Source: Sedimentisphaerales bacterium (GTDB lineage: Bacteria; Planctomycetota; Phycisphaerae; Sedimentisphaerales; Anaerohalosphaeraceae). From it: a stretch of DNA of 42,597 bases. The position numbers and the translations under genes are program-made. The notes under the pieces were generated by a model that did no database searches, was not told the DNA's origin, and saw only the letters and a list, made by a program, of their open reading frames with translations. Below are positions 8,742-16,806 of the stretch, piece by piece; the first letter of the stretch is position 1, and every line of letters starts with the position of its first letter. The stretch spans positions 1 through 42,597 of the forward strand of contig JAFGGE010000146.1 of the NCBI GenBank assembly GCA_016930745.1. The letters run 5' to 3'.

Positions 8742-9724
8742 ACTTCCATTCCTTCCCGATACGGTTCCAATGTTCCATCTTCCTTGACCCGAGCGGTAAT
8801 CGTTCTCCCGTTTCGCTGGGCCCCCATTTTAACCTTGATCAACTCCCCCACCCGGCCGTCGGACAGCGCCTCGCCCACCCAGGACAATTGCAAAAGCTTG
8901 CTTTCCAGCCGGACAACGACCATCTGTCTTCGTTTGACGACCAGGACCGGCTCGGGCGGGGCAACCAGCGAATCCGGGATACTTTCCCCGGATCGAATCA
9001 ATCGCTGGACCACCTGTCCATAAGGCGGCTTCCAGTCGGCCGGCTCGGCCGTATCCGAATCCACCATCTCGATCTTCATATTCAAATTGGTCAGAAAGGT
9101 CCCGGCGGGAATATCCTGGGTGGCGATCGCCCGGCGACGCTGAAAGCGCACGGAAAATACCACGTCCCGACGTCCGACCACTTTGCCGTCCAGAACGATT
9201 TCCACGATAATCCGCTGTGTGCCTTTTACCTGGTACTGCCCCATCTGGGGCCGTAATACCACATTCTCCGATCCCTCCGGCAGCGCCCAGCCCTGAGGCG
9301 AACGGATTACTTTCAATTCGCAAAAACGGTCCGGGCCAATCACAGTGCCCAGAAAAGAACGGGCCACCGCTTCAATTCGCTCCGGGGCAATCCGCTTTTC
9401 ATCGCGGCGTACAAGGACTGCCTGGGCCCCGGTTATTTGGACCTGATCGGCCCCAATCCCACTGGAGGCCAATCGACTCAGAATGGATACCCGATCCAGC
9501 ACGATTTGCTGGCCGGTCAGGGAAAATTTCCCCAATTCCACCTGCTCGGCCTTGGCCCGAATGGATTCCTGGCCGCGTACGATTCCAATTTGACCCAATC
9601 GGAGATCATCCTGCTGTACGATAATTTCGCGCGGCAGATAAATACGCAGTTGCGCCTGTTCGGTCCCCGTCGGACCGGACTCCATCGCCGCCATCGCCAT
9701 CCATGCCATTACCGCCCATTTCAT
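8717..9724 (-). CDS. flgA: Flagella basal body P-ring formation protein FlgA
   Basis: 335 aa. The C-terminal half holds the SAF-like domain (RRAIATQDIPAGTFLTNLNMKIEMVDSD, then GQVVQRLIRSGESIPDSLVAPPEPVLVVKRRQMVVVRLESKLLQLSWVGEALSDGRVGELIKVKM), characteristic of FlgA, the periplasmic chaperone of FlgI. A short N-terminal hydrophobic stretch (MKWAVMAWMAMAA) is the probable export signal. AGGAG lies 9 nt before the ATG at 9724. The N-terminal half is longer than in enteric FlgA (about 220 aa in total). It is next to flgH and flgI, whose ring assembly it serves. Confidence 0.93.
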   Translation of the reverse strand: MKWAVMAWMAMAAMESGPTGTEQAQLRIYLPREIIVQQDDLRLGQIGIVRGQESIRAKAEQVELGKFSLTGQQIVLDRVSILSRLASSGIGADQVQITGAQAVLVRRDEKRIAPERIEAVARSFLGTVIGPDRFCELKVIRSPQGWALPEGSENVVLRPQMGQYQVKGTQRIIVEIVLDGKVVGRRDVVFSVRFQRRRAIATQDIPAGTFLTNLNMKIEMVDSDTAEPADWKPPYGQVVQRLIRSGESIPDSLVAPPEPVLVVKRRQMVVVRLESKLLQLSWVGEALSDGRVGELIKVKMGAQRNGRTITARVKEDGTLEPYREGMEVWAANTGS

Positions 9725-9747
9725 GGTACCAAACTCCTTACCGGCTG

Positions 9748-10530
9748 TTACCTCACCAGGGTGCTAAGCTGCTGCAGCATATTGTCCCCCACCCGGATAC
9801 AGCGGGAGTTGATCTCATAGCCTCGCTGGGCCTGAATCAGGTTGACCAGCTCGCTGACCATCTGGACGTTGGATTTTTCCAGATACTTGGAAAGAATGCT
9901 TCCATATCCGTCTTCTCCCGGCGTGCCCGATGCGGCCGCTCCGCTGGATTCGGTTTCCCGATACAGATTACCCCCTTCGGAAGCGAGGCCGGCGGGATTT
10001 TGAAACCGATACAGCTCGATATTCCCGACCGCCTGATTGCCGCTGGAGGTCTCGACGCTGACCGTTCCATCGGCGGCGATATCGATGGTCCGGAAATCCT
10101 GCGGGATTGTGATAGCCGGGCTGATGACGAATCCCGAGGCCGTAACCAACTGCCCGTTGGCATCCATTTGAAGGGCTCCATCTCTGGTATAGCGCAAATC
10201 CCCGTTCGGCAGCGTCACCTTAAGAAATCCATCCCCCTGGATGGCCAGGTGCAGATCATTGCCAGTGCTTTGAAACTCGCCCACCGTGAAGATTTTATTG
10301 GTCGAGGCCAGCCGCACGCCGCTGCCGACCTCCAGCCCGCTGGGAGCCGTGATGCCCGAGGCCACCTCGCGACCGGCCTCCCGCAATTTGACATACAGCA
10401 GATCCTGAAAATTCACCGTCGAAGTCTTGAAACCGTTGGTATTGACATTGGCCAGATTGTTGGCAATGACATCGACCATCGTCTGCTGTGCGTCCATTCC
10501 TGTGGCCGCTGTGGAAAATGCCCTTAACAT
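9748..10530 (-). CDS. flgG: Flagellar distal rod protein FlgG
   Basis: 260 aa, the standard FlgG length. N-terminal axial motif: AFSTAATGMDAQQTMVDVIANNLANVNTNGFKTSTVNFQDLLY. C-terminal motif: NVQMVSELVNLIQAQRGYEINSRCIRVGDNMLQQLSTL. FlgG builds the distal rod that crosses the P and L rings. GGGAG is 7 nt before the ATG at 10530. It is placed after flgF, as in most flagellar operons. Confidence 0.97.
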   Translation of the reverse strand: MLRAFSTAATGMDAQQTMVDVIANNLANVNTNGFKTSTVNFQDLLYVKLREAGREVASGITAPSGLEVGSGVRLASTNKIFTVGEFQSTGNDLHLAIQGDGFLKVTLPNGDLRYTRDGALQMDANGQLVTASGFVISPAITIPQDFRTIDIAADGTVSVETSSGNQAVGNIELYRFQNPAGLASEGGNLYRETESSGAAASGTPGEDGYGSILSKYLEKSNVQMVSELVNLIQAQRGYEINSRCIRVGDNMLQQLSTLVR

Positions 10531-10551
10531 CGTTCATCTCCCTGGTCTGGA

Positions 10552-11289
10552 TTATCCATTGGCAATGCCCATAATCGTTCTTGTCAGCTCCCGCCGGCGC
10601 TGCATCAATCCCATATTGGTCTCATACATCCGCGCCACGGTCATCAGGTCCACCATTTCTTCCATCAGGCGGACGTTGGAACTCTCTCGAAAACCCTGCT
10701 TCACGACGGCGTCCGTGGCATCCGCCGGTCGCAGGTTGTCCGGGGCCTTATAGGAATTGAAACCGACCGGAACCAGGTCGCCTTCATCCGCCCCAAAATC
10801 CACAAGCCGGAGTCGACCAAACTGCGCCTGGCCGGCCGAGATCACTCCCTGCTCGGAAATGGCAATGTCCTGTTCGCTTACCGTGGGAGGAATAATGAGT
10901 AATCCTTCGGCGCCGGCGACAAGACGCCCCTGCAAATCCACCAGATTGCCCTGCGGATTGATCTGCAACGCGCCGTTTCGGGTATACAGGGGTCCTTCCG
11001 GCGTCTCAACGACCAGAAATCCCTTGCCTTCGACGGCCACATCCAGCATCCGCTGGGTCGCGACAAGCGTGCCTTGGGAGAAATCCAGTCCTCCCCGCGT
11101 TACCAGCTCCGCCACGGGCGGATCGGACGGCGGGGCATCGCCCAGTTTATCGATTAAATGGCGGCTAAAGGTATTGACCTGGCGTTTGTATCCGGTGGTG
11201 CTCGTGTTGGCCAGATTGTTCGCAATCGTCTGATACTCTTTCATAAGGGCGTCGATGCTGGAACCCAATGGACCGGCCGAATTAACCAT
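10552..11289 (-). CDS. flgF: Flagellar proximal rod protein FlgF
   Basis: About 245 aa. It carries the rod motif LMKEYQTIANNLANTSTTGYKRQVNTF and the C-terminal NVRLMEEMVDLMTVARMYETNMGLMQRRRELTRTIMG, so it is a FlgF/FlgG-family rod protein. It is assigned as FlgF because FlgG follows and the C-terminal helix differs from FlgG. The longest frame starts at a GTG (11298), but the ATG at 11289 has GGAGG 8 nt upstream and is preferred. The start lies inside the last codons of the PilZ gene, so the two are probably translationally coupled. Confidence 0.93.
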   Translation of the reverse strand: MVNSAGPLGSSIDALMKEYQTIANNLANTSTTGYKRQVNTFSRHLIDKLGDAPPSDPPVAELVTRGGLDFSQGTLVATQRMLDVAVEGKGFLVVETPEGPLYTRNGALQINPQGNLVDLQGRLVAGAEGLLIIPPTVSEQDIAISEQGVISAGQAQFGRLRLVDFGADEGDLVPVGFNSYKAPDNLRPADATDAVVKQGFRESSNVRLMEEMVDLMTVARMYETNMGLMQRRRELTRTIMGIANG

Positions 11290-12475
11290 GCGTTGCACCT
11301 CCGGTCATAATCAAATCTTCGCTGCCTTCTTCCAGATCCGCCCCCTGCTGGGAGGCGATCCGGTTGGTCACCCGCACCATCTCATTGACGCCTGCGTCGC
11401 TGAGTCCGATCAGTTCTACGCCGATGGAGCGGGTTACCGCCGTGTCCCGACTGCCGCGCACCTCCCCGATGTCCTGTATAATCCTTCCCTTTTCCAATTC
11501 GAAGATCACCAGAACCCTCTGGCCGTGGTCTACCTCCAGATCGCATCGAATTCGCAGACCCGGTCCGGATATTTCGGTTACCGTCCCTTCGAGAAACTCG
11601 GGCATCATGTCTTGTCCGTCCGCCTCTTTGACAACCATCGGAAACCGCGCCACCAGAGCGCGGCGACGAACATTGGCCCGCAGGAAACGACGGCGATTCA
11701 GAAAATGGATGTTGTCGGAATGGCTCAATTCCAGGCCTTCCGGACCGCAGGCCATCGTCAGTCCGTCAAACTCCCAGGTGGCCGAACCCATCTGATAACG
11801 CACGTTCCAGGCCTGGCCGGGCGGACTGAACAGAGGAACGGCCGTACGGACGACAATTTCGAAATCGTCGTTTTTAACGACCACTCCTTCGATCCGCTGA
11901 TTTTCCGTTTTGCCCGCCAGGGCGATCGTCACCAGTTTCCCCTCCGGAATGGTTCGGCTGCTGATTCCTTTGTCGCTGCGGTTTTGACGAATTCCATAAT
12001 TCCGCGTCGTGACGGTCAGACCCAATTTATCCTTGATGCCATTGACCGTCGAACTCAAACGTTTTCGTTCGACAATGCTTTTTCCCTGCGCGAATTGCTC
12101 CTGCATCAATCGGGAAGCGCCCCGGTCGAATGCGACAACCATCGTAAAAATGGAATTTCTGCGCTTCAGTCCGGACCGCTCCACGATTCCCGTAAGAATT
12201 TCATGCTCTTCCGCGGTCAATCCCCTTCGATAGCACTCCTCGTCGAATTCCAGGGCCAGATTTTGCTCCTGGCGCTGCAACCGCCAGCGGCGCACCGTCA
12301 ACAACACAATGGTAAGAACCAAAATCAGGGATGCGCCGACCAGAACAAACCATTTGTTATTCGCCATGTCCCAGCCGCTGCCGTAACGCATCCCTCGCAT
12401 CGCGCGGAATCGATCGTACGGCGTTGAGGCCGTTTCCAGCACGGGTTTCAAATACGCGAGTATCGACAGCAGCAT
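11282..12475 (-). CDS. Membrane-anchored PilZ-domain protein (c-di-GMP receptor candidate)
   Basis: 397 aa. A single transmembrane helix (about residues 41-61, WFVLVGASLILVLTIVLLTV) is followed by an acidic cytoplasmic region, a YcgR-like beta domain (about 180-255) and a PilZ domain (about 270-370). The PilZ c-di-GMP switch is present as RRRFLRANVR. The second motif, normally (D/N)xSxxG, reads EISGPG, with Glu in place of Asp/Asn. Its place between flgE and flgF suggests that it adjusts motor function or flagellar assembly to c-di-GMP, like YcgR/DgrA; this is inferred. The start is uncertain: ATG at 12475 has GGAG only 3 nt upstream, while ATG at 12367 would put the helix at the very N-terminus. 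Confidence 0.85.
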   Translation of the reverse strand: MLLSILAYLKPVLETASTPYDRFRAMRGMRYGSGWDMANNKWFVLVGASLILVLTIVLLTVRRWRLQRQEQNLALEFDEECYRRGLTAEEHEILTGIVERSGLKRRNSIFTMVVAFDRGASRLMQEQFAQGKSIVERKRLSSTVNGIKDKLGLTVTTRNYGIRQNRSDKGISSRTIPEGKLVTIALAGKTENQRIEGVVVKNDDFEIVVRTAVPLFSPPGQAWNVRYQMGSATWEFDGLTMACGPEGLELSHSDNIHFLNRRRFLRANVRRRALVARFPMVVKEADGQDMMPEFLEGTVTEISGPGLRIRCDLEVDHGQRVLVIFELEKGRIIQDIGEVRGSRDTAVTRSIGVELIGLSDAGVNEMVRVTNRIASQQGADLEEGSEDLIMTGGATHG

Positions 12476-12499
12476 TATCTCCGCCTTAGCTGAAACGAA

Positions 12500-14200
12500 T
12501 TAACGAATCAGACTTGTCAGCTCCCGAAGAATATCATTGGCCACACGGATCGTCCGGGCGTTGGCCTGGTAGCCGTTCTGGGCCTGCATCATCGTCACAA
12601 ACTCTGTGGCCACATCTACATTGGATCCTTCCAGGTTGCTTCCCCGCAACGTGCCGGCCCCGCCGGTAGCGGCCATCGTCGCCACCGCCGAACCACTATT
12701 GGCGGAAGTAAGGTAATATCCATTTCCGATCGCTTCCAGACCGCCCGGGTTCTGGAAGGTGGCAATCTGGATGGCGGCCACATTCGTTTTCACGCCATTG
12801 GTAAAGGTGCCCACCACCATCCCCCCCTGATCGATGGAGATGCCGGTCAGCTCTCCGGCCTGATACCCATCCTGGCTCAGGGCGTTGGCGCTGGATTGTT
12901 CGCTGTAAAACTGGGTCAAACCGGTAAATTCCCCTTCGGCCCCCAGATTGAACTCGATCGACTGAGTGACTCCGGGATTGGTGGAAAACTGCACGCCAAT
13001 CGTTGTACTTTCGGTCGGGCTGCTCAATCCCGCAAAGGAGCCGTCGGAATTGAACTGAATGCCCGAGATGCGACGATTGAATGTGGAGGATGCGATATCG
13101 TATCCGCTCCAGGTCGGACTGGTTTCTCCTCCTACCGTCGGAACCACCAGATCCCATGTATTGGTAGTGTCGGTCTTGACCAGATAGCCGCTCACAACGT
13201 GCGGTTCTCCCATGGAATCGTACACGGTAATATTGAAACTCTTGCTGTCGTTGCCTCCTGGCGTTGTCATGTTGAAAAACGTCGGCAGGCTAAAGCTTTC
13301 TCCCCCGCCGGGTGTATAGCTCATCCCCGTGATCAGGGCTTGACTGTAACCACGATCAGCTCCGGTCAGCTCAATCTGGCCGCTGGAATTCAGGGTAGCC
13401 GTGGCATCGGAAAACTTGCCGCTGATCCAGTCCAGCAGGTCCTGAACCGTGCTTGTGGCTGTCACGGTAAAATTCCCGGCTGCCAGAGCCGTGCTTCCAT
13501 CCGATTCTAGGCCGGTAATTGAGATCGTACCATATGTCCCTGCTGTCGTGAACTGATCCAGCGCGTCCAGTTCGGTCGTGGTGGAGGCCGTATTGGCCCC
13601 GCTGTTGTAGGTAAAGGCCAGGTTGGATGTAAGTTTATGGTAGGTGGCGTCGTTCGCCGAAGCGGAGGATCGCAGGTTGCCGCTCATCGTCACCGTACTG
13701 GTAGCCTGCGCCGGCATAGCGGCGCTCCATGGAATATTAATACTGGTATCTCCGGCGGTTTGAAAACCCTCGGTTTCCCCATATGTGCCGATCCGCTGCA
13801 CTTTGAAGCCGGTCGCCGGATCCACCAGCATATTGTCGGAATCCACACTGAAAGAGCCGATTCGGGTATATATGTTCTGAGAGCCGTCGCCAAGGACAAA
13901 ATATCCCTCTCCATCAATGGCGACATCCAGATCCTGGCCGGTCGAGAGCAGATTGCCCTGGCTCATATTTCGGGCTATGGTCGCAATTCCGACCCCGGTT
14001 CCTATCTGCTGCGGGTTGGTTCCGCCCAGGGAACCCGTCGGCCCGCTGGCCTTCTTCAATGTCTGGCTGAGAAGTTCGGCAAAATTTACATTGCTGGATT
14101 TGTAGCCGACGGTGCTTACGTTAGCCAGATTGTTGCCGGCCACATCCAGCATCGTCTGATGCGCCTTCAGACCCGAAACGCCTGCTGCCAATGCGCCCAT
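12500..14200 (-). CDS. flgE: Flagellar hook protein FlgE
   Basis: 566 aa. N-terminal axial motif: GALAAGVSGLKAHQTMLDVAGNNLANVSTVGYKSSNVNFAELL. C-terminal motif: NVDVATEFVTMMQAQNGYQANARTIRVANDILRELTSLI. The middle contains the FlgE-specific DSMGEPHVVSGYLVKTDTTNTWDLVVP segment. FlgE polymerises into the hook. It is longer than enteric FlgE (about 400 aa), with Ser/Thr-rich inserted domains at about residues 160-290. AAGGAG is 6 nt before the ATG at 14200. Confidence 0.97.
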   Translation of the reverse strand: MGALAAGVSGLKAHQTMLDVAGNNLANVSTVGYKSSNVNFAELLSQTLKKASGPTGSLGGTNPQQIGTGVGIATIARNMSQGNLLSTGQDLDVAIDGEGYFVLGDGSQNIYTRIGSFSVDSDNMLVDPATGFKVQRIGTYGETEGFQTAGDTSINIPWSAAMPAQATSTVTMSGNLRSSASANDATYHKLTSNLAFTYNSGANTASTTTELDALDQFTTAGTYGTISITGLESDGSTALAAGNFTVTATSTVQDLLDWISGKFSDATATLNSSGQIELTGADRGYSQALITGMSYTPGGGESFSLPTFFNMTTPGGNDSKSFNITVYDSMGEPHVVSGYLVKTDTTNTWDLVVPTVGGETSPTWSGYDIASSTFNRRISGIQFNSDGSFAGLSSPTESTTIGVQFSTNPGVTQSIEFNLGAEGEFTGLTQFYSEQSSANALSQDGYQAGELTGISIDQGGMVVGTFTNGVKTNVAAIQIATFQNPGGLEAIGNGYYLTSANSGSAVATMAATGGAGTLRGSNLEGSNVDVATEFVTMMQAQNGYQANARTIRVANDILRELTSLIR

Positions 14201-14236
14201 TTTTGTCTCCTTTTACTTCCCGCAGGATCCCAACAC

Positions 14237-14686
14237 TTATTGTTCGTTTCTAATACTGTTAATCTGGTCCAGGGCCACGGGGAACTGCCTTTGTTCCTCC
14301 TGACCTTCTCCATTGGTCACGGTTGCCTGTACTGCCAGGGAGGGCAAGCCGTTGACAAAGTTGATTTCCTCCACCCGGCCCGAGAGCATCTGATCGTAGT
14401 ACCCGCTGTAAAAACTCACTTCTTTTCCCAGCAGATTCCTGGCGTAGTCCAGTTCCGCCATAAACATCGCCGCCTGGAAACTTCCATCCATCTTGCCGAT
14501 GGTTTGATTGATCGTTTCCAGATTGCTGTTCATTTTCTCGCTCTCTTCCAACTGCGAGAATTGGGCCAGCTGAGCGGCCATCTGCTGGTGATCCATGGGT
14601 TCAAGGGGATTCTGATGACGAAGTTCCTCTACGAGCAATGTCATAAAGTCCAGTCTCTGCTGACTTGCCGAAGTAACGCCTTCCAT
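14237..14686 (-). CDS. flgD: Hook-capping (scaffolding) protein FlgD
   Basis: About 149 aa from ATG 14686. The FlgD N-terminal export/cap motif is QQRLDFMTLLVEELRHQNPLEPMDHQQMAAQLAQFSQLE, followed by a short FlgD-like region (NLLGKEVSFYSG, GRVEEINFVNGLPSLAVQATV). FlgD caps the growing hook. The frame is open to an ATG at 14734, but the sigma-54 element at 14750-14765 predicts a transcript start near 14739, only 5 nt before that codon, leaving its GGGG Shine-Dalgarno outside the mRNA. The internal ATG at 14686 has GGAAGGA about 9 nt upstream and gives a family-typical N-terminus. It is the first gene of the rod/hook operon. Confidence 0.92.
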   Translation of the reverse strand: MEGVTSASQQRLDFMTLLVEELRHQNPLEPMDHQQMAAQLAQFSQLEESEKMNSNLETINQTIGKMDGSFQAAMFMAELDYARNLLGKEVSFYSGYYDQMLSGRVEEINFVNGLPSLAVQATVTNGEGQEEQRQFPVALDQINSIRNEQ

Positions 14687-14749
14687 CGGTTGCATTCCTT
14701 CCCAACAATCCCGGGACCAATAGATCGATTCCATCTCATCCCCTTGCTA

Positions 14750-14765
14750 TGCAATTGACATGCCA
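14750..14765 (-). promoter_or_regulatory. Sigma-54 (-24/-12) promoter of the flgD operon
   Basis: The minus strand reads TGGCATGTCAATTGCA, matching consensus TGGCACG-N4-TTGCW at every position except one (C to T). The GG-N10-GC spacing is exact. Transcription is expected to start near 14739. It lies upstream of a long flagellar operon and divergent from a sigma-54 activator gene, both of which strengthen the call. Confidence 0.85.
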
Positions 14766-15129
14766 TTCTTGAAATCACAATCCATTCTGGTCTCCTATGT
14801 GCCTGATAACAAATGACTTATGGATTCCAACAGAATCTCGCGGCCTGTTCCCATCGCGCCAAGTGCTGCGGCAGTCATGGATAAAAACTCCTCACCGGCA
14901 GGAAATAATGTCCATTCCCAACCGCTGCTTAGGATTCCGCAAGGAACAGGCAAGTCCTTTTCTACGTCCGATAAACAGCAACCCACAGCAGATACTCTGA
15001 AAACTTTGTACGCTTTATTGGACCGTCCCATAAAAAATTAAAGTTAACTCAGGCGCAACGCCGACACCATGTTCATTAAAATCGGATGACATCAAGAGCA
15101 GTTCTCTCTTCTGAATGAGATAAGTGAAT
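14766..15129. other. Divergent intergenic control region between the flgD operon and the sigma-54 activator gene
   Basis: No convincing full-length gene. On the minus strand, two very short frames have good ribosome sites: ATG at about 14878 (27 codons, MTAAALGAMGTG..., GAGGAG 9 nt upstream) and ATG at about 14787 (12 codons, AGGAG 6 nt upstream). They may be remnants or short leader peptides read by an upstream promoter. On the plus strand, TTGTAC (15006-15011) and CATAAA (15029-15034), 17 nt apart, form a weak sigma-70-like promoter for the activator gene. Activator binding sites for the sigma-54 promoter would be expected here, but no clear inverted repeat was recognised. Confidence 0.35.
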
Positions 15130-16518
15130 ATGGCATTGGAAAAGATCCTGGTCGTTGGCAAAGACATGGAAACGCATCAACTGCTCCGGCCATACACCAG
15201 AGAGCTTTTCGCGGCGGACGAACCAAAGGATGCCTGGAATCTGCTCAACTCGATCGATCCCCATTTGATTCTTCTGGATCCCCATGTTCCAACTGCGGAA
15301 GTGGCGGATTTTCTCTCCACGGCCTGTCGCAGAGCCAATACTCCGCCCATCGTCGTTGTCGGGCATGAAACGATCGAAGAGCATGCCGATACCTACCTTC
15401 GTCTGGGCGCCTTCGACTGCATACGAGGCAAGAAGGACCACAACCGCATCGGGCACATTATCGACCGGCTCAAACAGATTCGACTTGACGGGAATTTTGA
15501 CGCCCGATTTTTTTCCAGCCAGTGTCCCTCTTCCGTTTCGATCGTCGGACGCAGCGAAGCGACGGATCGCGCCTTGCGGATGATTCGGGTTGTGGCAAGG
15601 AGCACCTGCAATCCGGTACTGATCATCGGAGAAACCGGCACCGGCAAGGAACTGGCCGCCAAGGCCATTCATATCCTTCGTCACGGGAGCAACAGCGCCT
15701 TTGTCGCCCTGAATTGCGCCGCCCTGACGGCCACCCTGCTGGAAAGCGAACTCTTCGGACATGTCAAGGGTTCGTTCACCAGTGCGGATCGAGACAAGGC
15801 GGGATTGCTGGAACTGGCCGGGGACGGAAGCATCTTTTTGGATGAGATCAGCGAAATGCCGCCGGACCTGCAGGCCAAACTGCTTCGGGTGGTACAGGAA
15901 AAGACCTTCCGGCGCGTCGGAGGGACCAAGGATATCGAATGCAAGGCCACGATTATCGCCTCCAGCAATCAAAACCTGCACAAATCCGTGGAGGAAAAAC
16001 GGTTCCGCAGGGACTTGTATTATCGCCTGTCCATCTGCCCGATTGTTCTTTCGCCCCTTCGCTCTCCGGATCGCAGCGAAGATATTCTGCTGCTGGCCGA
16101 GTATTTCCTCAAGAACTCCACGATCTGCCCTGAAAAGACCGGTCGGATCGTTGGACTGACCAAGCTGGCCCAGCAATCGCTGCTCAAACATCACTGGCCG
16201 GGGAATGTCCGCGAATTGAAAAATGTGATCGAAAGGGCGATTCTGCTGGAAACCGGTGATAAAATTGCCGTCGACAACCTGATCATCCATCCGGAGAACG
16301 GCATGGAATCCGAGGTTTCTTCTCCGCTTCTGGGTTTGAAGGATTTCTCTCTGGAACGAGCGGAAAAGGAACTGGTCAAGCGGGCTCTGCAGCAGGCGGG
16401 ATGGCAAAAGACTCGCGCTGCGGCCTTGCTGGGGATCACCCGTGCGACCCTCTACGCCAAGGTCAAGCAATACGATATTATTGAGCCCGATAAGGATCCC
16501 GAGATCGTAACGGTTTGA
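15130..16518 (+). CDS. Sigma-54-dependent response regulator (NtrC family) with GSFTSA variant loop
   Basis: About 462 aa: REC domain (1-120), AAA+ domain (about 135-370) and Fis-type HTH (about 410-445, WQKTRAAALLGITRATLYAKVKQY). The REC domain keeps the phosphoacceptor Asp in LILLDPHVP, but the N-terminal acidic pair is degraded (ILVVGKDM). The AAA+ domain has Walker A GETGTGKE, Walker B GSIFLDEI and the Arg-finger segment RRDLYYRL. The sigma-54-contacting loop, nearly always GAFTGA, reads GSFTSA (15769-15786). The start is ATG 15130 or GTG 15124. It is divergent from the flgD operon and therefore a candidate flagellar regulator of the FlgR/FlrC/FleQ type. With the altered loop it may activate weakly or act as a partner or repressor. 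Confidence 0.92.
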   Translation: MALEKILVVGKDMETHQLLRPYTRELFAADEPKDAWNLLNSIDPHLILLDPHVPTAEVADFLSTACRRANTPPIVVVGHETIEEHADTYLRLGAFDCIRGKKDHNRIGHIIDRLKQIRLDGNFDARFFSSQCPSSVSIVGRSEATDRALRMIRVVARSTCNPVLIIGETGTGKELAAKAIHILRHGSNSAFVALNCAALTATLLESELFGHVKGSFTSADRDKAGLLELAGDGSIFLDEISEMPPDLQAKLLRVVQEKTFRRVGGTKDIECKATIIASSNQNLHKSVEEKRFRRDLYYRLSICPIVLSPLRSPDRSEDILLLAEYFLKNSTICPEKTGRIVGLTKLAQQSLLKHHWPGNVRELKNVIERAILLETGDKIAVDNLIIHPENGMESEVSSPLLGLKDFSLERAEKELVKRALQQAGWQKTRAAALLGITRATLYAKVKQYDIIEPDKDPEIVTV

Positions 16519-16604
16519 TCCGGTTCATTCTCCCCCTGACGTTCTGACGGATGGTATTCCCCCTTGATCTATCTTGTACACTGATGTCAATCTTCCGAAC
16601 AGTC

Positions 16605-16619
16605 CCGGCGCTCCGCCGG
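16605..16619 (+). terminator. GC-rich hairpin downstream of the activator gene, weak terminator candidate
   Basis: A perfect 6-bp stem CCGGCG / CGCCGG with a 3-nt loop lies 87 nt after the stop at 16518. There is no T-run, so intrinsic termination is uncertain. Confidence 0.25.
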
Positions 16620-16709
16620 CCTGCTTGACGGCCTCAGCATTGCCTGTTCCACCCCTGAAAAGCCCCAGCAACAGCGTTGTATGTCATGGCTTGACGGGAA
16701 TCCTTCTCA

Positions 16710-16725
16710 TGGCACGGTTGTTGCT
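16710..16725 (+). promoter_or_regulatory. Sigma-54 (-24/-12) promoter of the TPR/bEBP/fliLMN/flhA operon
   Basis: TGGCACGGTTGTTGCT matches the full consensus TGGCACG-N4-TTGCW with no mismatch. The -12 cytosine is 16724, so transcription should start near 16736, about 71 nt before the ATG at 16807. It lies in the 288-nt gap between the two genes. Confidence 0.92.
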
Positions 16726-16806
16726 CCTCGAAAAGCTGATGGAGTAATGCGCCCGGACGAATGACGTCTAAGATATACCCATTCTATCCCGGCGCCGGAT
16801 GAAAAA

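Noticed and set aside
14795..15031. Minus-strand frame of 78 codons upstream of flgD
   Set aside because: No ribosome site at its first ATG, no recognisable domain, and it lies in the divergent promoter region. Only the last 27 codons have a good ribosome site, so it was kept as a note in the intergenic entry.
15076..16470. Minus-strand frame of 464 codons opposite the sigma-54 activator
   Set aside because: A mirror frame of a gene with unambiguous AAA+ and Fis motifs; the translated sequence has no recognisable domain.
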